From the NCBI GenBank assembly GCA_000469685.2, contig LS997566.1, forward strand, positions 22,332,932 through 22,396,931: a stretch of 64,000 bases of DNA, in the 5' to 3' direction. The stretch is from Haemonchus contortus (Eukaryota > Nematoda > Chromadorea > Rhabditida > Trichostrongylidae). Positions 1 through 61,549 of the stretch are shown here, piece after piece. Every line of letters starts with the position of its first letter. Within the stretch, counting starts at the first letter, position 1. The translations under genes were made by a program, and so were the position numbers. The notes beneath the pieces are model-generated. The model had not been told where the DNA came from, did not search any database, and worked only from the letters and a program-made list of their open reading frames with translations.

Positions 1-160
1 AATTATTGCGAAACATTTGCAAGGACATGCTTATATATGCCCCCACTGCGCAGGTCCGGACACCATCTACCATAACCTATTACGAAATCCTTCCAAGTGG
101 TCCTACGAAAAAACCAAGAGAAGGATGAAAATTCCGATCAAAACTTTTTACTCAAACCTA

Positions 161-161
<1 letters not shown>
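1..161 (-). mobile_element. mariner-family element, terminal fragment cut by the window edge
   Basis: About 95% identical by eye to 1679-1839, the terminal 160 bp of the complete element that follows. It ends in the same inverted repeat (CTCAAACCTAA) and is followed by TA and the ATGT array. It is therefore a second copy in the same orientation, with its transposase end left of the window. Confidence 0.85.
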
Positions 162-191
<30 letters not shown>

Positions 192-321
192 TGTATGTAT
201 GTATGTATGTATGTATGTATGTATGTATGTATGTATGTATGTATGTATGTATGTATGTATGTATGTATGTATGTATGTATGTATGTATGTATGTATGTAT
301 GTATGTATGTATGTATGTATG

Positions 322-352
<31 letters not shown>

Positions 353-584
353 TGTATGTATGTATGTATGTATGTATGTATGTATGTATGTATGTATGTA
401 TGTATGTATGTATGTATGTATGTATGTATGTATTGTATGTATGTATGTATGTATGTATGTATGTATGTATGTATGTATGTATGTATGTATGTATGTATGT
501 ATGTATGTATGTATGTATGTATGTATGTATGTATGTATGTATGTATGTATGTATGTATGTGTATGTTATGTATGTATGTATGTA
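162..584. repeat. (ATGT)n microsatellite, left block
   Basis: About 420 bp of near-perfect ATGT tetramers with a few one-base slips. It runs from the TA at the end of one mariner copy to the TA target of the next. Long open frames here are artefacts of a 4-bp repeat without stops. Confidence 0.97.
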
Positions 585-1838
585 TTAGGTTGAGTAAAAG
601 TTTTGATCGGTTTTTCATCTTTATTTCGAAAAGTCTTATTTTCATTAAAAGAGTATAATAAATTAGTAATATAGTCTCCAGAGTGGTCCACAACATATGT
701 CCAGCGATCCACCAGTTTTTTTGATTCCTGAAGCCCAGAACTGTGGTGGCCGCGATTCGAAAAAGCTGGAAATCTCAGTTTCGAGTTCCGAGCGATCATC
801 GATTTTTCTATCGCGAAAATGATGCTTTAAAGCAAGAAAAATATGGTAATCGGACGGAGCAAGATCTGGCGAATAAGAAGGATGGGGCAGCACTTCCTAT
901 CCAAGTCCGGCAATTTTCTGACGAGACAATTTCTCCACATGCGGTTGAGCGCTGTCGTGAAAAAGGCAAACATTTTCACGCTGCGGACGCTTCCTTCGAA
1001 CAACGTCGGCCAAACTTTGTAGCTGAGAAGCGTAAATCTCGGCGGTTACGGTGGGACCCTCAGGCAATAATCCGAAATAGAGCATGACTTGGGAATCCCA
1101 CCAACAACATAGCAAAACCTTCCTCTGATGTTGTTCATTTCTCGGCTGTCTTGGAGGTGGTTCCTCATTAGGCATCCATTGGCGATGTCGCTTATGGTTC
1201 ACATGAAGGACCCAGCTCTCGTCTCCAGTAATGATCTCCCTGAGAAAGTCTCTCCTAAGTTGACGAAGAAGCAATGAAGGTCACGCACTGACCCGTGACG
1301 CTTTGTCCGAGTCGCTCAAACCATGGGGCACCCATCTTGAGTGTATATCTCCGTAGCCGAGGCCATGGAGATGGTTGACGATAGTCTTCTGACTGCACCC
1401 GAGTGCCGTCTACGAATCGCGAGTAATAGCATTTGGCTTCTCCATTAGAGCAGTGCGCAAAGTTCTGTCATTCAAGGCAGGAGGACATCCAGTACGACTT
1501 TGACCTTCGAACAAAATATTGCCCGAACGAATTTGTCGATATCAACGATGTACCGTGGGTTGAGACACGATGTCTTCTCTGAATGCACAGCAGATATTTG
1601 CGACAGCCGACGATGGATTTTTGCCTTGCAGGAATTCGTAAAACATGATAGCTCTCAGACAGCTTCGGTTGACAAAGGTCATTATTGCGAAACATTTGCA
1701 AGGACATGCTTATATATGCCCCTACAGTGCAGGTCCGGACACCATCTACCATAACCTATTACGAAATCCTCCCAAGTGATCCTACGAAAAAATCAAGAGA
1801 AGGATGAAAATTCCGATCAAAACTTTTTACTCAACCTA

Positions 1839-1839
<1 letters not shown>
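585..1839 (-). mobile_element. mariner-like transposon, complete ends, inactive
   Basis: A 1255-bp element bounded by inverted repeats of about 26 bp (TTAGGTTGAGTAAAAG...GATCGG) and flanked by TA at 583-584 and 1840-1841, the mariner target duplication. It lies inside the ATGT array. Size, TIR and transposase type all fit a mariner; which nematode lineage it belongs to cannot be settled by eye. Confidence 0.92.
663..1660 (-). pseudogene. mariner transposase pseudogene
   Basis: The minus strand reads, in pieces, a mariner D34D transposase: first catalytic block ITGDESWV, second block LFHDSAQPH, third block YSPDLAPSDYHIF, with 34 residues between the second and third aspartates. An in-frame TAG at 897-899 replaces the usual Trp before EVLPHPSYSPD, and the N-terminal half is broken by frameshifts. 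All three catalytic aspartates survive, so the copy died from nonsense and frameshift lesions. Confidence 0.9.
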
Positions 1840-1869
<30 letters not shown>

Positions 1870-2797
1870 TGTATGTATGTATGTATGTATGTATGTATGT
1901 ATGTATGTATGTATGTATGTATGTATGTATGTATGTATGTATGTATGTATGTATGTATGTATGTATGTATGTATGTATGTATGTATGTATGTATGTATGT
2001 ATGTATGTATGTATGTATGTATGTATGTATGTATGTATGTATGTATGTATGTATGTATGTATGTATGTATGTATGTATGTATGTATGTATGTATGTATGT
2101 ATGTATGTATGTATGTATGTATGTATGTATGTATGTATGTATGTATGTATGTATGTATGTATGTATGTATGTATGTATGTATGTATGTATGTATGTATGT
2201 ATGTATGTATGTATGTATGTATGTATGTATGTATGTATGTATGTATGTATGTATGTATGTATGTATGTATGTATGTATGTATGTATGTATGTATGTATGT
2301 ATGTATGTATGTATGTATGTATGTATGTATGTATGTATGTATGTATGTATGTATGTATGTATGTATGTATGTATGTATGTATGTATGTATGTATGTATGT
2401 ATGTATGTATGTATGTATGTATGTATGTATGTATGTATGTATGTATGTATGTATGTATGTATGTATGTATGTATGTATGTATGTATGTATGTATGTATGT
2501 TATGTATGTATGTATGTATGTATGTATGTATGTATGTATGTATGTATGTATGTATGTATGTATGTATGTATGTATGTATGTATGTATGTATGTATGTATG
2601 TATGTATGTATGTATGTATGTATGTATGTATGATGTATGTATGTATGTATGTATGTATGTATGTATGTATGTATGTATGTATGTATGTATGTATGTATGT
2701 ATGTATGTATGTATGTATGTATGTATGTATGTATGTATGTATGTATGTATGTATGTATTGTATGTATGTATGTATGTATGTATGTAATGTATGTATG

Positions 2798-2828
<31 letters not shown>

Positions 2829-2906
2829 TGTATGTATGTATGTATGTATGTATGTATGTATGTATGTATGTATGTATGTATGTATGTATGTATGTATGTA
2901 TGTATG

Positions 2907-2937
<31 letters not shown>

Positions 2938-3661
2938 TGTATGTATGTATGTATGTATGTATGTATGTATGTTATGTATGTATGTATGTAGTATGTATGT
3001 ATGTATGTATGTATGTATGTATGTATGTATGTATGTATGTATGTATGTATGTATGTATGTATGTATGTATGTATGTATGTATGTATGTATGTATGTATGT
3101 ATGTATGTATGTATGTATGTATGTATGTATGTATGTATGTATGTATGTATGTATGTATGTATGTATGTATGTATGTATGTATGTATGTATGTATGTATGT
3201 ATGTATGTATGTATGTATGTATGTATGTATGTATGTATGTATGTATGTATGTATGTATGTATGTATGTATGTATGTATGTATGTATGTATGTATGTATGT
3301 ATGTATGTATGTATGTATGTATGTATGTATGTATGTATGTATGTATGTATGTATGTATGTATGTATGTATGTATGTATGTATGTATGTATGTATGTATGT
3401 ATGTATGTATGTATGTATGTATGTATGTATGTATGTATGTATGTATGTATGTATGTATGTATGTATGTATGTATGTATGTATGTATGTATGTATGTATGT
3501 ATGTATGTATGTATGTATGGTATGTAATGTATGTATGTATGTATGTATGTATGTATGTATGTATATGTATGTATGTATGTAATGTATGTATGATGTATGT
3601 ATGCTATGTATGTATTATGTAGTATGTATGTATGTATGTATGTATGTATGTATGTATGTAT
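1840..3661. repeat. (ATGT)n microsatellite, right block (about 1.8 kb)
   Basis: About 1.8 kb of ATGT tetramers. The first 640 bp are essentially perfect; phase slips accumulate between 2500 and 3000 and again after 3510, as expected for an ageing array. It degenerates into GTTGTTGTTCAATTATT copies at 3660-3720. Confidence 0.97.
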
Positions 3662-3769
3662 GTTGTTGTTCAATTATTGTTGTTGTATGTATGTTGTTGT
3701 TCAATTATTGTTCAATTATTGGAATGCATTTTCGAAATCTGCACTTGAAAATACGTCTAGCAGTATAAG

Positions 3770-5450
3770 TCTCACGGCCACTTCGAATTGAGATATCTAA
3801 CTTGTTAGTAAGACATTCGATACAATGAACCTTGGATGGCTCTCAAAAAACTAGTCTTGGAAGTAGAGGAGCTTTGTTGAAATGACTCGAGTCCTACCTT
3901 GCTGATCATGGCTCTGATATGAATGTCTATGTCTTTTCAGAAGAGAAAACTGTTTCTTGGGTGTACCCCTGTGAGGTGTTCTATCCCTGCTTCTACTCTT
4001 GATGTACAAGCTTATCTTCCATCGATGCTTACACACCGCCACGACGTCAACGTGTGCGTTTTTGCTGATTTGCTGAAAGGCCAATCCGCCGAGGTGGCAA
4101 CCCTGATAAGTGACCTTTTGTTCCGTATGTCCTCTCGGACTCATGAATAGGGTTTTAGACTCAGGTTTGCAACAAAGCTTGGGTGCTTACACTGAGTAAG
4201 TTAGCGTCTGGTTTCGTCATATAAGGATTCTCATCTAGTATCGTTAGTTATGGTCGTGATCTAGGGGCAATCATACCGAGGTCGATGAACTGCGAACTCC
4301 ACATCGAAGGCATAGTATCCTAGGCCCCTCAGGCCTTGTACAGCTTGTTTAAGAATGCCAAGATCTTCTACCTGATCATCCTAATTGAACTACACCAACT
4401 TACATAATCCTATTCCTAAATATTTGGCAAGGTCTGGAGATTAGAGAAGTCTAGAGAATCAATTAAACTGTTGGTAGCGGTGTGTGATGGAAAGCGAAAA
4501 TTGCTTCTAGAAGATCGGTTTATCATCATGCGTTTCCAAGTCCAGGTTGCTTCAGGCTCCCTGAGTTCACGTTGTCGAACAGGATACGCCCTAGAGAGCT
4601 GGTTTCGAGAAGTCTCTCATGCATTGTACATACACTTGCGGACTCAGTTTCAGCTTTGAGGATACTCGGAAATGAGTCTCGACTTACTCCTCCCAATTTC
4701 TAGGGTGCGCTTCGTTGCGCGTGTCCGTCGAAACTAGGTCACGCCGCAGCCGTCGCACGCGGCGAGTCGGCCCGCGATATTTGACAGACGTCGCAATTGT
4801 CACTGGGGCATACGCTTTGCGTTTGGTACACGGCAGTCAGTTCAAGAAGAAGATAACACAGACAAATGCAAATCATTCGCTCCAATGACACTTGGTGGTA
4901 CTGTAATGTCATCTCGAAACCTCAGTGTGATGCGCCGCGCGCGAAGTGGGCGGGGTGACCTACTTTCGGCGGACACGCGCAACGGACGTTCTTCCAATTT
5001 CTAGGGACTCAAATCTTCTTTTTTTTTGAAGACAATGTTTTAACATAGAATTTTTCAGATCCGATATCGCAGTCGATTCACTAATAACATTCGTGGAAAT
5101 TAGTTCATCGACAGGATATCAATAGTATGGTTGGCTGAATTTTGCCATCGGACCTTTCACTGATTGACAGGGTCTCACGCTTATAGAGACCACTGTTGGA
5201 ATTGGATTTCATGAGTTTGCCTGGTATTTCTGATTGCGAACTTACGACCCAACTTATGTTTGCGCTATTGTTATTCAAGGTAGATTTCTAGAGGTCTTCT
5301 CGAATTTTTTTCCCGTTGTGTTGACTTTTTCTACTGTTTTGGCGCCAGCCTGTTGGCTACTGGCAGCTATTGTTCGATAGCGCACAGAGGTGAGATTGAC
5401 CACTAGCCATTTCGAGAGGTGTTGGATACGTGTTCAAGTCAATGAGGTGC
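3770..5450 (+). mobile_element. CR1-like non-LTR retrotransposon remnant (RT 3' half)
   Basis: Translated fragments in several frames match a CR1-type reverse transcriptase in order: SYLADHGSDMNVYVFSEEK near 3900, a degraded VPQG-S-V box (GVPLRG type) near 3960, VCVFADLLKG at the catalytic box near 4065, ALYSLFKNAKILYLI near 4335, and the C-terminal AF-RILR-x-SRLTP block at 4650-4700 that resumes after 5006. It has many stops and is split by a 288-bp inverted-repeat element. It is 5' truncated. A better copy of the same family lies at 58.4-62.6 kb. Confidence 0.75.
4706..4993. mobile_element. Non-autonomous TIR element (MITE) inside the CR1 remnant
   Basis: Imperfect terminal inverted repeats share GTTGCGCGTGTCCG and CGAAA-x-TAGGTCAC. 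The 288-bp body has no ORF. Both flanks carry the same 13-mer, CCAATTTCTAGGG (4693-4705 and 4994-5006), and the interrupted CR1 reading resumes after it. A target duplication of about 9-13 bp suggests a Mutator-like or related superfamily, but the TIR alone does not decide it. Confidence 0.8.
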
Positions 5451-7794
5451 ACGGCATCTGCCCACATGCTGCCGCTTAGTTCTCATCTATGTAGGTCGTT
5501 TTATTTAGATTTCTCCACCACGCATCCCTTATTACTCTATTTTTTTAGGCAGAGCAAGTGCTAGAAAAACTTCCTTTTGTTTTAGTCAAAGAGCTCTTGG
5601 CGACAGGGAACTCCTTTCTATTTGGTCTTTCTAGCGTTTTACGTGTTTGACTATCGGTTATTTCTTTCTAATAGATCACATTCTTGAAAACCTGTTGTGC
5701 AAATCAATAAATGCAATCAACTTTCACCGTCATAATCTCGAAAGACTATCGAAATGAATTAATTCAAAAAGGTTCTTATGTTCGGGAACTCCTGCAAAGT
5801 TCCCCATCTTTTCGCTATTGATTTACTATTTTGAAGCGAATGTTCGTCGTCTAAGCAAAACGACAACTTGAACTACCGCAAACTGCGGTTTTACCTTCTG
5901 ATAAGTACATTCGGCAGTATTCAAAACGTTTTGCCAATACTAAAAACCGATTCTACATAGAAAAGACACATGTTCCCGCATTAGATATTCATATGTAAAT
6001 ACCGCAACAAACACTTCAGGAAAATACAGATTAAAATTAAAAGAAACATATGTGAGACCCAGCAAGACACAGTAACAAACAGATTACGAAGTACACTGAG
6101 AAACATATTGGACGTAAGCCGGAAACAAGAACAGTAACTAAAGGGGTGAAAAAACGAAGACGCTTCAAAAGGGATATGTGTAACACCGACAAACATGCTA
6201 AACACTAACGATTACATGAGCCCCTAAATTCCATGCTTTTACTCTATAAGCGATTTCACTTTCTATAACTGCTTCACTAGAAGTCGATATCTTATACCAC
6301 TTAAAGTCTCAATGATTAGAAGAGAAGAGAGAAGAGCGCAAAGTAATAAAACTCCAAATCGAAGTTCATGGAATTCTTGGATGTGAACATGACTAATTGT
6401 ATACCATACACTTAGACCAAAAAATAATAACCATTTCACGCTCATAACTTTAGTGAAAGTAAGTCCCTCTGGTACTTTCTCAATGCAACCTCGCTTACAA
6501 GTAAGCATTGCGGGGGCTTTAAATGAAACTTATCGCCCTAACAAATGGCTCTGGCAAAAAACTATAAACACCAATGCACGTTATATGGCTTCGACTGAAC
6601 GTCGATGGTGTTCAGTACCTTGGACGATAAAATAGGAAAATCAGTTGAACCGACAATTCGCTGCTCGTAAATTAAATCGAGTGCCAACTATTTTTTTTTT
6701 TCGGCCCATCTTGTGCTTTTCAAGATCCAAACGTCACTCACCACAATGCATTTAGTCCCATGACTCCCTTACCGCTGAAATCATGCTTAGTTAAGGCAGC
6801 AAGCCCAAAAAACGAGGAGAACTACTATTGGAGCCACTACTCCTTGATTTTGACAACGGTTTTTGGCAGGGATAGTCTCAGAGTCAACCTTGTATAATTT
6901 AAGAATAGAGTTGTTGAGCAACACCCAAGGGTAATGTCAAATAAAACTGCCGCAGTGACCGTCCTAGAAGTTCACTATCAACTATTTCGAGAGGCTTCAC
7001 AATTTTTGAATAAATACAGGTAAGAATAAGGAAACACAAAATCTAGTAACAGCTGTGCTACACTCTTAACGGATAAAAACAACTAATGTCGCGATGGATC
7101 AATTGAATTTCAGCGCGGCCACATCGTCTACTGATAACCTTGATTAGTGTAGTATATTTGCTGCATTGGATAGGCTGAAAATACAAATGATTAGAAAATT
7201 GATTATCCGTGGTGGAATATTGAAGCTGCATGCAGTAATTTGAAAAACAGAAGCACAGTAAAGGAAGCCTTCCTCCCAGAAATGAAAAATGAAATAAGCG
7301 GGAATGTACTTTGCAAATCTAGGGGAGCAGAATGAAGAAGAAGTAAGAGATGAGCGGAGTTCTATATGCTAAGAGCCACTCACAAAACCGTTTGAAAAAA
7401 GCATTGACATTAAGTCACAGTAGTCTAAAATATTTGTCGTAGGCTTTTCAGCACAATCGAACGTTCGTAGATAAACAGCGGTTTCCAGCTAAAACGCTCA
7501 CTCTCTAATTGTTTTATTGACAAAGCAGGTCTCCATGATTTCTCCCACAATGTGACTTCAATTCCGTAATGCCAAACATCCGCGCATAATGACGGGATAC
7601 CATTCTGAGCACAAGGAAGGAAGATATAGAACCAATCCTCCTTGCACGACATGGAAATTCGGCGGGGCGGATTTCGAGTCTAGGTCCGACTTTGCCCCAT
7701 GGGTATAGCAGCGGCGTTCGAGCTCATGATAACTAACGCTTGAACGCAGCCAACATGATATTATTTACACTGCTCTTCATGAATAGGTATCAAA
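5451..7794. other. No gene or repeat recognised
   Basis: AT-rich sequence downstream of the PRP39 3' end on its strand. I see only short open frames without codon structure or known motifs. The first 100 bp or so may be CR1 3' untranslated sequence, since a similar tail follows the copy at 62.4 kb. Confidence 0.6.
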
Positions 7795-7796
7795 TA

Positions 7797-9063
7797 CAGG
7801 GTGCGCCATAAATATGGTAACAAAAATATTGGCCTCTAGCAACCGTAGTTCATGTTGAAACATAACCAATTTTGGTGTATTATTTACTGTGCATCACATC
7901 TACAAAACGAACACACCGCCATCTTATATAACTATTTCCTGTACTAATTATAGCTCAAAGTTTCTCCGGCTACTCATCGACAGTGGCACGCAGAGTTTCT
8001 TGGAAAATTCCAGCCCAGGCTTTTTTCAGTGATTTCTTAGGAGCAGCAGCAGTGGTGCGTTTTGAAGCGCAGGCTTTCCTCTCTAGCATGGACTATATCT
8101 GGCGACCCATCACATTGTGGTCCGGCAAATTCGTAGGAAGATTGCAAGCTGGGATTGAGTCGCGAACATTTCCTCACCACCAGTCTTGGTCTTTTCCCAT
8201 TCGTGAGCAAGTGCGATGCAGTTTTCAAGTCGTACCATTAGAAAAATCTTTGACCCTCAGCTGCATCCTTCCAGAAGAACCCTTCTTAAGAGGGTCGGAT
8301 TAAGCTTTGTACTTTTCTCGAACAAAAATTGCGATATCGCTGTGATGGTAGGGATTCTAGCCCAAACTATCATAAAAGAGAGAAAATGGCTTTGAGAGGC
8401 GGTCTGACTCTTCTCATCGGCTTCAGCACTCGTAGTGGGAACTATACGTGTACTTTGAGATCTCAACATTTCTTCCACGCTAATCACTCTCCAGTGAGAA
8501 AAAAGTCTGCCTAAGCGCGTGCCGCGCGCAAGTGGCGCGTAACAAATGTTCTTTCTTTTCAACTTCCTCTCGTCAAAATGCTTATAAGGCTTTCGAATCC
8601 TGTTTGGATACAATTGTATTTACTCAGGGTAGAGTCTATCCTTTGAGAAGAACATACAAACAAATCTGCTGTCATTTTTCACGTGTTTCTGCATGTTCTG
8701 CATCATACTCCTTTCCAAAAAAATGTCTTCGGAAAATTGTCGTATAAGAGAGAAGACCACCATTTTGAGATTTGTTTTTAACCTGTCTACGCTACACGAT
8801 TCAAGAGGCTGTCATGTGGGAAATGTTGAATTGAGGAACGATCCCGGGGAAGGATTCACCAAATGCGTGCAAAAGCGGAACGGTCGGTGGTTGTCTGCGA
8901 GGCTCCACCATTTTTCGGAATTTGACGAGGCGGGGGTAACAAAGTACATATGTTGGCTAAGGTATATCATGAACATAAGGGGAGGTACAGTTTTGGAGAA
9001 ACTCGCCAAACAAGGAAATTACGTACATCCGAAAAGTTGTTACCATATTTATGGCGCACCCTG
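7797..9063 (-). mobile_element. maT-like (Tc1/mariner superfamily) transposon, degenerate
   Basis: A 1267-bp element with near-perfect inverted ends (CAGGGTGCGCCATAAATATG) and TA on both sides (7795-7796, 9064-9065). It lies about 660 bp downstream of the PRP39 stop codon. Size, TIR type and the transposase remnant inside agree. Confidence 0.9.
7960..8960 (-). pseudogene. maT/Tc1-type transposase pseudogene
   Basis: Broken minus-strand frames show FLFEKSTKLN (the PL-x-FV-x-x-GVK-x-N block) near 8310, QIxSMLERKACASKRTT near 8085 (the SIWSMLE-x-KAC block after the third acidic residue), and FQETLRATVDE near 7990 (C-terminal LRA-x-VD motif). The usual SPDLNP is degraded to LPDHNV. There are stops and frameshifts throughout, so no functional protein. 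Confidence 0.75.
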
Positions 9064-9065
9064 TA

Positions 9066-9724
9066 CAAGCATGCGCTACAGCAACAGATCACTCTGTCCA
9101 TGAAAAACAAGACCTTTATCCCCAGATTTAGACAGTAAGTTGGATTATTTTATCGAATTACGACGTAGTGAGCAATATTGGAAGCGTGGAAGTAATTTAT
9201 GAATGGAGGAGGGGGAGAGAGAGAGAAGCGAAGAGCTATCTGATACGATGAACTTGGGAATCTTTTTATGGGTAAACGATTGAAGAAATGATTCGCAGAC
9301 TTCTTCGTTTTTGTAACGGCGGATCATCAATTTTGGTTACGTTATCTCAGGCTGAGTCCGATAACTGATTGATTTAACATGTTGATAGAGCTTGAGCGAA
9401 GCTGCATTTTATATGATGAATCCTGAGAAGGCGTAGAGTCACGTTGGCCGTTATGGTCGCTTACTCTGATAGACTTTCCTCAGTGAGTAGTGAAAAAGTA
9501 TCGGCACGGAGAAGTAGAGAGCGGTCATACAGTAAATGTAGTAGTTCAAAGCTCTTTAAAATATTTGTGACTCTTCCACTTTTTTAGTAACAAGCATTCA
9601 TTTGAAATCCGTGAATCTCAAAGTCTCTTCCACTCATCTCTTTGAGAGCCCGAAAATTCAAATAAAGGGGATGCAGGAGTTTACCACACAATGTTAGTTA
9701 CTGGAATCGTTTCTTCAATATCTG
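9066..9724. other. PRP39 3' flank
   Basis: This stretch lies between the proposed PRP39 stop codon and the maT-like element. It should contain the 3' UTR and poly(A) site of the minus-strand gene, but no canonical signal could be pinned down. No other feature seen. Confidence 0.5.
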
Positions 9725-58227
<48,503 letters not shown>

Positions 58228-59459
58228 CTGCATATAGTATGAAACTCGAAAACTCACTTTGCTTACCCTCGCTGAACAAAAGAGTGAAGAAATCATTCGT
58301 GAGTGGTATTTTGGTTGGCCATTTGATGGGTATTATCGGCTTGGCTTATTTGATGGCTATGTGCCCATTGATGATGTTCTAATCATGATCTCTCACTGTT
58401 GTTCATTCGCTTTTTGATCGCTTGTTCCTGGGAGGAGAATGGTGCGCGCTTTTGATAAGTATCCGCATATAAAAAATCTGTTCAAACAAAGGAAACGGTT
58501 GTTTGATCACCTCGAAGCCCCTCTATCCTCTTTGAGTATAATCGAGTCAGCGAAGATTTTGCGCTTCATTTTAAACTATCTTGCCTTCAAAGAGAACATG
58601 CTTTCCGAAAGCCGCAATATAAAGAATTTATTTCTATATGTGAGCAGGCACTTGGGCAAGAAGAATTTTTCACGTTTGATTGTGACGGTTGTGTTCTTAC
58701 CGCTCACTCTGAGAAAGCCAACGTTTAGGCTGACCACTTTGCCGCTGTGTTTTCATCATGTTCATGTGACACTTCAGTTGATAATATTTCTACTTTTCTC
58801 AATTACGATTGATAAAAGTAGGAATATGCCCTGCCCCTTGCCAATTATTGACCTCTATCAGGTTGACCAATATTTACGCAAAATAAAAGGTTCTTGCTTT
58901 TTGCCCTCTCACCTAGTTCCGGCCATTTTCTACAAAACGTTTGGCAGGAAACTCGCTGTCCCCCGGGCCTCATTATTAATATATCTCTCATGACAAGCAA
59001 AGTTCTACTCTGTGAAAACTATCTGTGGTCTAAGCGATTCCTATTTTATACCCATCAGTGTTACACCGACACCTTTTAGGTTATGGGAAGAATTCTGAAA
59101 GCATGCTTAGTAGATTGGCTCGAAAAATATGACCTAATCTGAACAGTTTGGGTTCAACATGAACTCGTCCACGCCACTGCAGCTTCTTGAATGACCCACT
59201 TACGGATGGAAGCACTAAACCAATTGAAAAACTTTGGGGTCATCTATTTGGATCTTAGTAAGGCGTTCGATATAGTGAGCCACGGGAATGTCTTAAAAAA
59301 GAACACAGTCTCGGAATCAGAGGAGCGATATATAACTGGATTCCACTGAGAAAAGACTATATCTCGAAAGTTCCCCAGGGAAGTGTTATATCCTCGCTTT
59401 TCTTCCTGATGTATGCAATGGATCTTCCATCGACGCTTCCACACGGCCACACGACCACG

Positions 59460-61335
59460 GACATCACCTCCGGACTCGATCAATACAAGGGTGTTACATG
59501 GCTTATCTTGAACCCAACCACTAGGACGACCGCACAACAACAGCACTTCTGCGTACGATAAGCAACCCATCTCCTTTCTTCCCTCACCGTAATTTAATTT
59601 TGCAGAGGTCGATGAAGGGCGCGAGGTCACGGGTCACGGCCACACACTCTCCCTTTCTATTACTTTGTGGGTTCCTGGTGGCAATCCAAAACGCCCTGAG
59701 TGTTTTCCTCAGGAGTGTCCGCTTCTATTGGCAAGATGGCTACTGAAATTGCGAACTCGCTACCATCATAGCACTCAGTTCTATACATTCCTAAAGGTGT
59801 TTGTATGCGAGATTTTCTTAGGCCCTCCAGATGTTCACTAAGTGGCGTACGGAGGGGGCGCCTGCTTCATCTACATACTCAGCATCGCAGGCCTTTAACC
59901 GAATTTGGTAAATGACCCCAACATCCATGCAGTCACCTCTTCGACTAAAAGGGCACACAATGCAATCTGGGTGTCACACAGGCTATCGCAAAGACGATTT
60001 CGGATCAACTTGCGGCTAAGGTTTCTAAGAGGTATCTTCACAACCCTGACCTCTTCTTGTAGATTACACAAGATCACGCAGGCTCGAATTGCTCTGCTCA
60101 TCTCTTCGGAGATTAATGGCAAACAAAGGACTGCCTTATTGACAGATGCTTGTGGACGAAGTCTGCGAAGTGTAAAATGTCCCCCACCATTCTAATTGTG
60201 ACTCCTGGTGGAAGCCAGGATACCCATTAGACCGCGCGACTTTTCGAGCCATGTCCAATGATTCTGTCATAAGATCAGTATCAGAAGAAACTTTGCTGGA
60301 AACTCTCAACATTTTTGATGACAGACTGTTTTGTTCTTATGAGGTGGGCCGAGTGGCAGTGAATAAGGATAATTTTGCAGCTAGGCTTGCGGTACCACTT
60401 GGTCCGTAGTGTCCCTTTCGACAGTTGGAATTGGATATTAAGGAATGGTAACCAGTTCTCCGCTAGTCTTTCTCGTGTAAATTTGATCGGATCTGCGTGT
60501 TTATTGAGAATGTCAAACATATGTCCATCTCTTCTTGGGTGGAGCAGATCAGGCAATCGTCAGTATAGCGAGGTAGAGAACTGGTATGCGGTCTAGGATA
60601 GGTTCCTCAACTTTTGTAGGCTATTGCCAATTCTGGTGCTAGCCATGGATCCATGGCCAACCCCCTAATCTGTTTATAGTAAACGCCCCACTACATGAAA
60701 AACTAGCAATTTAAGCACTCTTTCAAGACAGTCATTATTTGGTAAGACAGTGCATTCGTGATCCTTTAGCAATTCGTATGTGGCCTTGAAGGCGGCCTTA
60801 TTCGACAGATTTGTGTAGAGAGACATAACATCGAATGATTCCACTACCATGTCTCCTCGAAGACCTGCATTTGACCGTTTTTCGAGTAGCATATTCGAGT
60901 TGGTAAGGTGGGCGGGTACATACTGGAGGATTTGTTGCAGAATTCCATTGAGAAACCAAGAAATTTTACTTGTGAGTCCCCCGACATTGCTGATAATGGG
61001 TCTGCCTTTGAACACTGAAGGGTCATTCGAGCTCAGGTCTGCAGAGGTGATCTTATGCGCCCTGATAAGAGTGTACAAAACAGGGAAAGCGGCAGATCAC
61101 TCTTCAGGCAGTTGATCGTGGAGTTTGGCAGTCCAGCAGCCTTCGCCACGCAACACCAGGCTTTGTTCAGTTTTATACTATCTAGTGTATTCTTTTTCAG
61201 TAGATCTGCAATAAAATGTTTTGTCCAAAAGATGTAACTGCATTATAGCCTTATCGAGTTCTTGAGGGATAACCACGAAGTCCCCTTCTTTATCGCTCAC
61301 ATATTCGTGTTGGTGAGGTGGAAGGGTACGAATCT
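59460..61335 (-). mobile_element. Penelope-like retroelement inserted in the CR1-like copy
   Basis: Minus-strand frames in order: DKEGDFVVIPQELD (61.28 kb), LNKAWCCVAKAAGLPNS (61.15 kb), FKGRPIISNVGGLTSKISWF with VESFDVMSLYTNLSN (60.8-61.0 kb, RT), FLNIQFQLSKGTLRTKWYRK (60.42 kb), a worn GIY-YIG (CDAEYVDEAG, 59.87 kb) and C-terminal TLRAFWIATRNP (59.68 kb). The region around the YxDD catalytic box is frameshifted or lost. Boundaries are set by where CR1 coding stops and resumes. Confidence 0.85.
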
Positions 61336-61549
61336 TAATTAGGCTATACAAATTTTACGTTCTTCCTTTTCTTGAATACTACAGTCAGGTATGGAACCGC
61401 CAATCAAAAAAACCAATTGTTTGTGTTGAGGAAGTGGAAATACCTTTAGAGGGCTAGTTTATTATCGTGTGTTTCCAAATCCGGGCTATCTTAGGCCCAT
61501 GCCGCCTTACAGGATAAGGCGTCGAGAGTTTGCATTGAGTTTGCATATA

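Noticed and set aside
97..3622. Long open frames in the ATGT array (up to 593 aa) in several frames and on both strands
   Set aside because: A 4-bp repeat without stop codons opens every frame; the peptides are pure MYVC or YIHT repeats with no gene signal.
58439..58993. 184-aa plus-strand open frame as a host gene
   Set aside because: Its sequence fits the region before the reverse transcriptase of a CR1-like element, and RT motifs follow directly at 59.07-59.4 kb.
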